A DNA stretch of 17,680 nt from Pelobacter sp. UBA6812. Its GTDB lineage: Bacteria > Desulfobacterota > Desulfuromonadia > Desulfuromonadales > Syntrophotaleaceae. The stretch covers positions 1 to 17,680 of the forward strand of contig DKEW01000055.1 in the NCBI GenBank assembly GCA_002452265.1, written 5' to 3'. Below the pieces are notes generated by a model, which saw only the letters and a program-made list of their open reading frames with translations, was not told where the DNA came from and ran no database searches. Of the stretch, positions 1 through 6,159 are shown one piece after another. The translations under genes and the position numbers were made by a program. The stretch's first letter is position 1. Each line of letters starts with the position of its first letter.

Positions 1-734
1 TGATCGTCGCGCCGCCGCGCACCGGTAAGACCGTGCTTTTGCAGAACATCGCCAATTCCATAGCTGAGAATCATCCGGAAGTGTACCTCATCGTGCTGCT
101 TATCGATGAGCGTCCCGAAGAGGTTACCGACATGCAGCGGTCCGTCAAGGGTGAGGTTATTTCTTCGACCTTTGATGAGCCGGCTACGCGTCACGTGCAG
201 GTTGCCGAAATGGTCATCGAAAAGGCTCGCCGATTGGTGGAACACAAGCGTGATGTCGTGATTCTGCTAGACTCCATCACTCGCCTGGCGCGCGCCTATA
301 ATACCGTCGTACCGCCAAGCGGTAAGATCCTGTCCGGTGGCGTCGATTCCAACGCCTTGCATAAACCCAAGCGTTTCTTCGGTGCGGCCCGTAATATCGA
401 AGAGGGTGGAAGTCTGACCATTATTGCTACCGCGTTGGTCGATACCGGCAGTAAGATGGACGAGGTTATTTTCGAGGAATTCAAAGGTACCGGTAATATG
501 GAAGCGATTCTGGATCGGCGCCTGGTTGACAAGCGCACCTTTCCTGCTATCGATGTCAATAAGTCCGGCACGCGACGCGAAGACCTGCTTGTTGGTCAGA
601 CCCAGTTGCAGCGATTGTGGCTGTTGCGTAAAGTGCTTTCTTCCATGAATGTGGTCGACAGCATGGAGTTTCTGCTGGAAAAATTGGGCGCTACCAAGAG
701 TAATGACGAGTTTTTCGATACCATGAATCGCTGA
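1..734 (+). CDS. rho: Transcription termination factor Rho, C-terminal part (5' end outside window)
   Basis: Rho is the hexameric RNA-dependent ATPase that translocates along nascent RNA and ends transcription. The frame is open from base 3 to the TGA at 732-734, giving about 243 residues of a protein usually about 420 long; the N-terminal RNA-binding domain lies to the left of the window. The visible part begins with the Walker A segment APPRTGKT. It continues with the Walker B segment DVVILLDSITRLARAYN, the loop LSGGVDSNALHKPKRFFGAARN and the conserved GSLTIIATALVDTGSKMDEV segment. The GTG at 33 is not a start, because the homologous protein continues upstream through the P-loop. The C-terminus ends normally. 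It is followed by a 246-base gap before rpmE containing a T run. Identification is secure. Confidence 0.97.
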   Translation, partial: IVAPPRTGKTVLLQNIANSIAENHPEVYLIVLLIDERPEEVTDMQRSVKGEVISSTFDEPATRHVQVAEMVIEKARRLVEHKRDVVILLDSITRLARAYNTVVPPSGKILSGGVDSNALHKPKRFFGAARNIEEGGSLTIIATALVDTGSKMDEVIFEEFKGTGNMEAILDRRLVDKRTFPAIDVNKSGTRREDLLVGQTQLQRLWLLRKVLSSMNVVDSMEFLLEKLGATKSNDEFFDTMNR

Positions 735-743
735 TGCCTCATG

Positions 744-779
744 CGGGCCTGACGGCAGAAAGCCTGAAATATTTTTTTT
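744..779 (+). terminator. Possible weak intrinsic terminator after rho
   Basis: Ten bases after the rho stop, CGGGC (744-748) can pair with GCCTG (762-766) using one G-U pair, followed five bases later by a run of eight T (772-779). The stem is short with a 13-base loop, so the T run is the stronger part of the evidence. A second stem-loop, CCAGGGG (786-792) with CTCCTGG (807-813), follows immediately and might contribute. Confidence 0.3.
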
Positions 780-904
780 GTGCTGCCAGGGGGCCAGTGT
801 AGAGGACTCCTGGGTTCAGTCGTATTGTAAGAGTGGTTTGCCTTGCAGGACGCTGGTCGCGGAATGCAGAAAAGGCTTGCGGTCTGCTGTCTTAAATGTT
901 AAAA

Positions 905-967
905 GGTACGCTTTGCCTTGCGGTGTTCCCGCTTTATGTTTCGGCCCTGTACCAAGCCAGGGCAAAG
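905..967 (+). promoter_or_regulatory. Candidate structured leader with alternative pairings in front of rpmE
   Basis: Just before the rpmE ribosome binding site (AGGAG, about 968-972) several perfect pairings are possible that exclude each other. GCCCTG (944-949) pairs with CAGGGC (958-963). CTTTGCC (911-917) pairs with GGCAAAG (961-967) around a small GCGG/CCGC hairpin (920-932). GGTAC (905-909) pairs with GTACC (949-953). L31 leader RNAs are described in several other phyla, so an autoregulatory leader is plausible. This one is inferred only from base pairing, and some such matches are expected by chance. Confidence 0.3.
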
Positions 968-980
968 AGGAGAAGATGTC

Positions 981-1190
981 ATGAAAGAAGGAATTCATCC
1001 TAAATACGAGGCGGTCGAGATCAAGTGCCATTGCGGCAATGTTTTGAAAACCAACTCGACCAAATGTGACGATATGCAGATCGATGTATGTTCCGCTTGC
1101 CACCCGTTCTTCACCGGCAAGCAGAAGCTTCTTGATACAGCCGGTCGTATCGATCGTTTCCGCAAGAAGTACGCTAAAAACGACAAGTAA
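981..1190 (+). CDS. rpmE: 50S ribosomal protein L31, zinc-binding type
   Basis: L31 is a small protein of the large ribosomal subunit that bridges to the 30S head. The 69-residue product starts MKEGIHPKYEAVEIKCHCGN and contains CSACHPFFTGKQK, the family signature. Cys16, Cys18, Cys37 and Cys40 are all present, so this is the zinc-coordinating (C+) form. Zinc-dependent bacteria often carry a second, cysteine-free paralogue, which is not seen here. An additional Cys29 is not part of the zinc site. The ATG at 981 was chosen over an upstream in-frame ATG at 918 because it matches the family N-terminus and has an AGGAG about eight bases upstream. The gene is followed by a strong terminator hairpin, so it is probably transcribed as a short unit, possibly regulated through its leader. 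Confidence 0.97.
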   Translation: MKEGIHPKYEAVEIKCHCGNVLKTNSTKCDDMQIDVCSACHPFFTGKQKLLDTAGRIDRFRKKYAKNDK

Positions 1191-1199
1191 TTGCCGGAG

Positions 1200-1230
1200 A
1201 CGGCCCTCCGGGGCCGTTTCTTTGTTTCTT
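1200..1230 (+). terminator. Intrinsic terminator of rpmE
   Basis: ACGGCCC (1200-1206) pairs perfectly with GGGCCGT (1211-1217) over a 4-base loop. It is followed directly by a T-rich tail (TTTCTTTGTTTCTTT, from about 1217). It lies nine bases after the rpmE stop codon and is the clearest Rho-independent terminator in the window. Confidence 0.8.
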
Positions 1231-1231
1231 T

Positions 1232-1266
1232 ACAGGCAGAAACGACACAGTGCGTTTCTGCCCTGT
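1232..1266 (+). repeat. Perfect 10-bp inverted repeat between rpmE and thyX
   Basis: GGCAGAAACG (1235-1244) and CGTTTCTGCC (1253-1262) form a perfect 10-bp stem over an 8-base loop. It can be extended by three pairs (ACA 1232-1234 with TGT 1264-1266) past one bulged base. No T run follows on either strand, so it is not a simple terminator. It could be a leader stem-loop or an operator-like dyad for thyX. Confidence 0.55.
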
Positions 1267-1285
1267 TGCATTTGGACCTCCCGCT

Positions 1286-1325
1286 ACCCGCTGCACGTTT
1301 TGAGCGCTGCGCGCGGTCAGCGGGT
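1286..1325 (+). promoter_or_regulatory. Second stem-loop in the thyX leader
   Basis: ACCCGCTG (1286-1293) pairs perfectly with CAGCGGGT (1318-1325). The loop contains a smaller GCGC/GCGC hairpin (1304-1314). It ends 27 bases before the thyX start. Its function is unknown. With the preceding inverted repeat it makes most of the rpmE-thyX gap potentially double-stranded as RNA. Confidence 0.35.
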
Positions 1326-1352
1326 CGGAGCGGGACAAGGTTCGGGGACGCC

Positions 1353-2039
1353 ATGCTTGTACAACTTTTGACCTATACTCCCGAACCCGAGCGGCTGGTG
1401 GCTGCCGCCGCCCGGTTATGCTATTCGGCTTCTTCCGTCGAGCAACTGTTGCAACAGGACAGTGAGCGCCGGGAGATGCTACTCGCCAAGATCTTGTCTG
1501 TCGGCCATCTGTCCACACTGGAACACGTCTCATTCACTTTCGGCATTGAAGGGATCAGTCGCGCCTGCTCCCACCAGTTGGTGCGTCACCGTTTGGCTTC
1601 CTATTCTCAACAGAGCCAGCGTTACGTTTCTCATAAAGAGCGCTTTGCCGCCGTGACGCCACCTTCCATCGCAGCGCAACCCGATCTTAATGCCCGCTTT
1701 GAGGCGGCTCTGGAGCAGATGCATCTGGTTTACGGCGAGCTTATGGAGGCTGGAATCCCGGCTGAAGACGCTCGTTTTGTACTGCCCAATGCGGCCGAAA
1801 CCAAACTGGTCATGACCATGAATGCTCGTGAACTGCTGCACTTTTTCGCTTTGCGCTGCTGTCGTCGTGCGCAGTGGGAAATACGAGCCTTGGCAAAGGA
1901 GATGCTGCGCCAGGTGCGTATCGTCTCGCCGAGGCTGTTTGCCGTGGGAGGGCCGGGGTGTCTGCACGGAGTCTGTCCTGAAGGTGCCATGACCTGCGGC
2001 CAAGCCGATGAAGTTCGCAAAGAGTTTGCCGATCTGTGA
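1353..2039 (+). CDS. thyX: Flavin-dependent thymidylate synthase ThyX
   Basis: ThyX makes dTMP from dUMP using methylenetetrahydrofolate, FAD and NADPH. It is a cytosolic homotetramer unrelated to ThyA. The 228-residue product has the diagnostic ThyX motif RHR-x7-S (Arg78-His79-Arg80 to Ser88, in QLVRHRLASYSQQSQRY) and HLSTLEH at 52-58. The C-terminal core NARELLHFFALRCCRRAQWE is also typical. The ATG at 1353 fits the family N-terminus and has GGGGA about four bases upstream. An upstream in-frame TTG at 1191 would add 54 non-homologous residues running through the terminator and hairpins, so it was rejected. The gene follows a structured 162-base gap and is separated from prfA by 41 bases. 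ThyX carriers often lack ThyA and classical DHFR, which cannot be tested here. Confidence 0.96.
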   Translation: MLVQLLTYTPEPERLVAAAARLCYSASSVEQLLQQDSERREMLLAKILSVGHLSTLEHVSFTFGIEGISRACSHQLVRHRLASYSQQSQRYVSHKERFAAVTPPSIAAQPDLNARFEAALEQMHLVYGELMEAGIPAEDARFVLPNAAETKLVMTMNARELLHFFALRCCRRAQWEIRALAKEMLRQVRIVSPRLFAVGGPGCLHGVCPEGAMTCGQADEVRKEFADL

Positions 2040-2080
2040 GACCTGTCCGATAACCGTCTGGTGAGAGTGACCGAAATTCA

Positions 2081-3151
2081 ATGATGTTCAACAAGCTTGA
2101 AGAGGTAGAAGACCGGTTCCGTGAGGTCGAAGGGTTGTTGTCCGACCCCGGCGTGATGACGCAACAGAAGCGTTTTCTGGATCTGTCACGTGAGCACAGC
2201 GAGTTGGCCTCGGTTGTCGAAGTGTATCGCGAATACAAGCGGGTCAGTGAAGATCTCGATGGCAACCGCGAATTGCTGCAGGATGGCGACCCGGAAATGC
2301 GGGAACTGGCGCGTATCGAACTGCCTGAGCTTGAGGCTCGTCGCGACGAACTGGCACAAAAGCTTAAATTTCTACTGCTGCCTAAAGATCCCAACGACGA
2401 AAAGAATGTCATCCTCGAAATCCGTGCCGGGACCGGCGGCGATGAGGCAGCCTTGTTTGCCGCTGACCTGTTTCGCATGTACAGTCGTTTTGCCGAGGGG
2501 CAGAAGTGGACCGTCGAGACCATGAGTGTCTCGGAGTCCGAAGCCGGTGGGCTCAAGGAAGTCATTGCCATGATCAGTGGCAAACGGGTCTATTCACAGC
2601 TTAAATACGAAAGTGGTACCCATCGGGTTCAGCGCGTACCGGCGACGGAGACCCAGGGACGTATCCATACCTCAGCCTGCACGGTTGCCGTGTTGCCGGA
2701 AGCCGAGGATGTCGATCTGGAAGTTGATCCGGGGGATTTGCGTATCGATGTTTATCGCGCTTCCGGAGCCGGTGGCCAGCATGTCAATAAAACCGAGTCG
2801 GCGGTGCGTATTACCCACTTGCCGACCGGCGTCGTGGTTTCTTGCCAGGATGAAAAATCCCAGCATAAAAACAAGGCAAAGGCCATGAAGGTGCTCAAAT
2901 CCCGCATCCTGGACCAGATGGTCGCCGATCAGCAGGCGCAAATGGCTGCCGATCGAAAAAGTCAGGTCGGAAGCGGTGACCGCAGCCAGCGTATCCGCAC
3001 CTATAATTTTCCCCAGGGGCGCTGTACCGATCATCGCATCGGTCTGACTCTCTATCGTCTGGAAAGCATCATGCAGGGTAATCTCTCCGAGCTTATCGAG
3101 CCCCTCACCATGCATTTTCAGAGCGAGTCGCTGGCGGCCCAGGAGGCTTGA
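2081..3151 (+). CDS. prfA: Peptide chain release factor 1 (RF1)
   Basis: RF1 reads UAA and UAG stop codons and triggers hydrolysis of peptidyl-tRNA. The 356-residue product has the normal length for the family. The PAT tripeptide (187-189) marks RF1 specificity, as opposed to SPF in RF2. The GGQ motif (231-233, in GAGGQHVNKTESAVRITH) reaches the peptidyl transferase centre. The start has two consecutive ATG codons (2081 and 2084). Either is possible, and the second gives the usual MFNKLEEVE-like N-terminus. The ribosome binding site is weak (GAGAG at 2063-2067, rather distant). The gene ends exactly where prmC begins. PrmC methylates Gln233 of this protein, so the pair is functionally as well as translationally linked. 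Confidence 0.97.
   Translation: MMFNKLEEVEDRFREVEGLLSDPGVMTQQKRFLDLSREHSELASVVEVYREYKRVSEDLDGNRELLQDGDPEMRELARIELPELEARRDELAQKLKFLLLPKDPNDEKNVILEIRAGTGGDEAALFAADLFRMYSRFAEGQKWTVETMSVSESEAGGLKEVIAMISGKRVYSQLKYESGTHRVQRVPATETQGRIHTSACTVAVLPEAEDVDLEVDPGDLRIDVYRASGAGGQHVNKTESAVRITHLPTGVVVSCQDEKSQHKNKAKAMKVLKSRILDQMVADQQAQMAADRKSQVGSGDRSQRIRTYNFPQGRCTDHRIGLTLYRLESIMQGNLSELIEPLTMHFQSESLAAQEA
3141..3146 (+). promoter_or_regulatory. Ribosome binding site of prmC inside the end of prfA
   Basis: A perfect AGGAGG lies in the last codons of prfA, five bases before the TTG at 3152 that directly follows the prfA TGA. It supports the zero-gap TTG start of prmC and suggests translational coupling with prfA. 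Confidence 0.8.
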
Positions 3152-4006
3152 TTGGCACAAACCTGGACGGTGCTTAAAATCCTGCAGTGGACAGCTGACT
3201 ATTTCGACGACAAGGGGATCGAAAGCCCTCGGCGCGATGCTGAACTGCTCCTCGGGGCCAGCCTTGGTTTGGATCGGGTCGGACTCTATCTGCATTTTGA
3301 CCGCCCTCTGGAAGAGTCTGAGCTTAGCGCCTATCGCGCCTTGATTGTGAGGCGGGCCAAGCGCGAACCGTTGCAATATATTCTGGGCGAGACGGAATTC
3401 TGGTCTTTGCCCTTCTCCGTATCGCCGGCGGTGCTTATCCCGCGCCCCGATACGGAAGTTCTGGTGGAGGAAGCGCTGCGGTTGACTGGTGGTCAGCGCA
3501 TTCTTGATGTAGGCACCGGCAGTGGCGCTATCGCTGTTGCCCTCGCACATGAGCTTGTTGATGCGCAGGTGACGGCGCTGGATATTTCCCCGGAAGCGTT
3601 GGCGGTAGCGGAAAGCAATGCCCGACGCAACGGTGTCGATGATAGAATCACGTTCCTCCAGGGGGACTTGGCTCATTTGCCCGAGGGTCCTTTCGACCTG
3701 ATTGTGTCCAATCCGCCCTATATCCCGATCGCCGATGTTGAAGGACTGATGCCGGAGGTTCGTGATTTTGAGCCGCGCCAAGCTCTTGTCGGAGGTCTCG
3801 ACGGACTGAACCCTTATCGGGCTCTGGCAACGCAGGCCGGCTTTTGTCTGACTCCTGGCGGCTGGTTGCTGGTTGAGGTAGGCATCGATCAGGTGTCGGA
3901 TGTGCAACAATTGTTTGCCGACGCGGGGTTGAAGGATGTGTTCTGTCGCGATGATTATGGTGGCATGCCGCGGGTCGTCGGAGCGCGATCTAAGGTTGCT
4001 GACTGA
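3152..4006 (+). CDS. prmC: Release factor glutamine methyltransferase PrmC (HemK)
   Basis: PrmC is a SAM-dependent N5-glutamine methyltransferase that modifies the GGQ glutamine of RF1 and RF2. The 284-residue product has the N-terminal helical recognition domain (about 1-80) and the SAM-binding motif ILDVGTGSGAIAVALA (117-132). The catalytic NPPY is at 187-190, in LIVSNPPYIPIADVEGLMPE. The start is TTG immediately after the prfA stop, supported by AGGAGG at 3141-3146 and by the family N-terminus. The neighbour prfA encodes its substrate, the usual arrangement. A 122-base gap follows before murA, with only short weak hairpins (for example CCTGC 4037-4041 with GCAGG 4054-4058) and no convincing terminator. 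Confidence 0.96.
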   Translation: MAQTWTVLKILQWTADYFDDKGIESPRRDAELLLGASLGLDRVGLYLHFDRPLEESELSAYRALIVRRAKREPLQYILGETEFWSLPFSVSPAVLIPRPDTEVLVEEALRLTGGQRILDVGTGSGAIAVALAHELVDAQVTALDISPEALAVAESNARRNGVDDRITFLQGDLAHLPEGPFDLIVSNPPYIPIADVEGLMPEVRDFEPRQALVGGLDGLNPYRALATQAGFCLTPGGWLLVEVGIDQVSDVQQLFADAGLKDVFCRDDYGGMPRVVGARSKVAD

Positions 4007-4128
4007 ACTGTGTATTGATGCAATCCGGCAGTATCTCCTGCTTCGTGTTGCGCGCAGGTCAGTTGGTGTAGCGGGATAACGAGTTCGTTGAAAAATCACC
4101 CTTTCCAATAAAACTAGGTGGTAGCAGT

Positions 4129-5382
4129 TTGGAAAAGATTGTCATTCACGGCGGCAAACGGCTTAAGGGCGAGGTTAAGATCAGTGGTGCCAAAAATTCG
4201 GCGTTGCCATTGCTGTTTGCTACCCTGCTGGCCCCCGGCCGGCATTATCTGGAAAACGTTCCGGCGCTGCGCGATATAACGACCGCTGAAAAGCTTCTGA
4301 CCATTCTGGGCGCTGAAGTCACGCGCCAGGATGATACTTTTACGATCGACGGCAGCCGTATTCAGAGTGTCGAGGCTCCCTACGATCTGGTGCGGACCAT
4401 GCGCGCCTCGGTGCTGGTGCTGGGCCCCCTGTTGGCGCGGCTCGGACATGCCCGGGTCAGTTTGCCCGGTGGTTGCGCTATCGGCGCCCGTCCCATAAAC
4501 CTGCACCTCAAGGGGCTGGAAGCCATGGGAGCCAGCATCGATCTCGATCATGGGTATGTCGAGGCCAAGGCCAAGCGGCTGCACGGTGCCAACATCTACC
4601 TGGATGTTCCCACTGTCGGCGGAACCGAAAATCTGCTGATGGCGGCTTCGCTGGCACGGGGTACCACGGTACTTGAAAATGCTGCCTGCGAGCCGGAAAT
4701 TGTCGACCTTGCGGCGGCCCTGACCTGCATGGGGGCCCGTATCGAAGGCGCAGGAAGTGACCGTATCATCATTGAAGGGGTCGACGAACTGCAGCCGCTG
4801 CGTTACTCGGTGATGCCGGATCGCATCGAAGCCGGCACGTTCATGGTCGCCGCTGCCATGACCCGTGGCGATATACGGCTGCTCGGTGCCCGTCAGGCCG
4901 ACCTCGAGGCCTTGATCAGCAAATTGCAGGAGGCCGGCGTCCAGATCAGTGTCGAGGATCATGCTTTGCGTGTTCAGGGGCCACGGAAGATCGCTCCGGT
5001 CAACATCAAAACCCAGCCCCATCCCGGTTTCCCGACCGATATGCAGGCCCAGTTCATGGCTTTGATGAGCATTGCCGATGGTACCAGCGTGATTACCGAG
5101 AGCGTGTTCGAAAACCGTTTCATGCATGTGTGCGAATTGCAACGTCTTGGTGCCGATATCACCATTGAAGGCAAGTCGGCCACGGTGCGGGGTATCAAAG
5201 AGTTCCTGGGTGCTCCGGTCATGGCCACGGATCTGCGCGCCAGCGCCTGTCTGGTGCTGGCCGGTTTGGCAGCTGAGAATACCACAGAGATATCGCGTAT
5301 TTACCATCTCGATAGGGGTTACGAGCGTATCGAGGAAAAATTCCGTATGCTTGGTGCGCGTATTGAACGGGTCGAGGCTTAG
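4129..5382 (+). CDS. murA: UDP-N-acetylglucosamine 1-carboxyvinyltransferase MurA
   Basis: MurA transfers enolpyruvate from PEP to UDP-GlcNAc, the first committed cytosolic step of peptidoglycan synthesis, and is the fosfomycin target. The 417-residue product is full length. Lys22-Asn23 (in EVKISGAKNSALPLL), Cys116 in SLPGGCAIGARPINLHL and Asp304 in GFPTDMQAQFMAL match the catalytic residues of the family. Having Cys rather than Asp at the PEP loop predicts fosfomycin sensitivity of the enzyme itself (inference). The start is TTG at 4129 with AGGTGG at 4116-4121, seven bases upstream. The product then begins MEKIVIHGGKRLKGEVKISG, as expected. A repeat-containing 106-base gap follows before hisG. 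Confidence 0.97.
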   Translation: MEKIVIHGGKRLKGEVKISGAKNSALPLLFATLLAPGRHYLENVPALRDITTAEKLLTILGAEVTRQDDTFTIDGSRIQSVEAPYDLVRTMRASVLVLGPLLARLGHARVSLPGGCAIGARPINLHLKGLEAMGASIDLDHGYVEAKAKRLHGANIYLDVPTVGGTENLLMAASLARGTTVLENAACEPEIVDLAAALTCMGARIEGAGSDRIIIEGVDELQPLRYSVMPDRIEAGTFMVAAAMTRGDIRLLGARQADLEALISKLQEAGVQISVEDHALRVQGPRKIAPVNIKTQPHPGFPTDMQAQFMALMSIADGTSVITESVFENRFMHVCELQRLGADITIEGKSATVRGIKEFLGAPVMATDLRASACLVLAGLAAENTTEISRIYHLDRGYERIEEKFRMLGARIERVEA

Positions 5383-5458
5383 TTTGTCATTGATTTCTGG
5401 TTATTGGTTTGGCGATCCAAGGGGTGGCGCTGTTTGCAAATGACCAATGACAAATGAC
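5383..5458 (+). repeat. Inverted repeat built from degenerate heptamers, murA-hisG gap
   Basis: TTTGTCATTG (5383-5392), starting at the base after the murA stop, is the exact reverse complement of CAATGACAAA (5445-5454). The right arm is three tandem heptamers, CAAATGA (5437), CCAATGA (5444) and CAAATGA (5451). The left arm is degenerate opposite-strand copies, TCATTGA (5387), TTTCTGG (5394) and TTATTGG (5401). TTATTGG can also pair with CCAATGA, so the hairpin can form in more than one register. It does not resemble an intrinsic terminator (no T run after it). It looks like a REP-like or MITE-like intergenic element, or a repeat that grew by slippage. Confidence 0.65.
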
Positions 5459-5488
5459 GATTACCCCAAGTACAAAAGGAACGTCCTT

Positions 5489-6148
5489 ATGAGCGACTAC
5501 ATAACATTTGCCCTGCCCAAGGGCCGTATCATGCAGGACTCCATGGAGTTGTTTGCCAGAATTGGCATTACCTGCCCGGAGATGAGCGGCGACAGCCGCA
5601 AGCTGGTATTCGAAAACCCTGAAACCAAATTCCGTTTCATGGCGGTGCGGGCCACTGACGTGCCGACTTACGTCGAATACGGTTGTGCTGACCTTGGGGT
5701 GGTAGGCAAGGATACCTTGCTGGAGCAGGGCAAGGACCTTTATGAACCGCTTGATCTGAAATTCGGTTATTGCCGCATGGTCGTGGCCGAGCCCGGCGCA
5801 TTGCTGCGTGATGAGGATCCGGCGAGCTGGTCCAATATCCGCGTGGCTACCAAATATCCTAATATTACCGAACGCTATTTTGCCGAGCGCGGCGTCCAGG
5901 TCGAACTGATAAAGCTTTACGGTTCTATTGAGTTGGCTCCCCTGGTCGGTTTGGCCGAGCGTATTGTCGATCTGGTATCGACCGGCGCCACCATGCGTGA
6001 AAACGGTCTGGTGGAAGTTGAAACCATCTCTGAAATTACCAGCCGTCTGATTGTCAATCGTGCCAGTCTCAAGACCAAGCATCAGCGCATTACCCGTATT
6101 ATTCAGGACCTGGAACGGGTATTGGCCGAGGATGCTGCGAAAGACTGA
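5489..6148 (+). CDS. hisG: ATP phosphoribosyltransferase catalytic subunit, short form (HisG-S)
   Basis: HisG condenses ATP with PRPP to N1-phosphoribosyl-ATP, the first step of histidine synthesis. At 219 residues this is the short form, which lacks the C-terminal regulatory domain of the roughly 290-residue enzyme. The PRPP-binding segment DLVSTGATMRENGL and the N-terminal FALPKGRIMQDSMELF are clear. The ATG at 5489 has AAGGA at 5476-5480. An upstream in-frame ATG (5447) lies inside the heptamer repeat and would add 14 unrelated residues, so it was rejected. Short HisG proteins need the HisZ regulatory subunit (a HisRS paralogue) for activity and feedback inhibition, and no hisZ is in the window. 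The hisD gene follows after 11 bases. Confidence 0.95.
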   Translation: MSDYITFALPKGRIMQDSMELFARIGITCPEMSGDSRKLVFENPETKFRFMAVRATDVPTYVEYGCADLGVVGKDTLLEQGKDLYEPLDLKFGYCRMVVAEPGALLRDEDPASWSNIRVATKYPNITERYFAERGVQVELIKLYGSIELAPLVGLAERIVDLVSTGATMRENGLVEVETISEITSRLIVNRASLKTKHQRITRIIQDLERVLAEDAAKD

Positions 6149-6159
6149 GGAGTAAGACG

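Noticed and set aside
778..984. Possible small protein (68 codons) between rho and rpmE
   Set aside because: It has no good ribosome binding site, runs into the rpmE start in another frame, and covers the stem-loop region. Its Cys-rich translation resembles no family that I know.
2672..4108. Long open frame on the - strand (478 codons) opposite prfA and prmC
   Set aside because: It is the mirror of two highly conserved + strand genes, has no recognisable domain and no plausible start context. Similar antisense frames occur opposite murA, hisD and mutS2.
4114..5307. Long open frame on the - strand (397 codons) opposite murA
   Set aside because: It is explained by codon bias of murA. The translation is His/Gln-rich and low in family-like motifs, typical of a shadow frame.
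5437..5457. Start of a CRISPR-like array (three tandem 7-base units)
   Set aside because: The units are only 7 bases and directly tandem with no spacers, and no cas gene is nearby.
5383..5488. Classical his operon attenuator with a His-rich leader peptide before hisG
   Set aside because: There is no short frame with a run of His codons and no terminator T run. The gap is explained by the heptamer inverted repeat.
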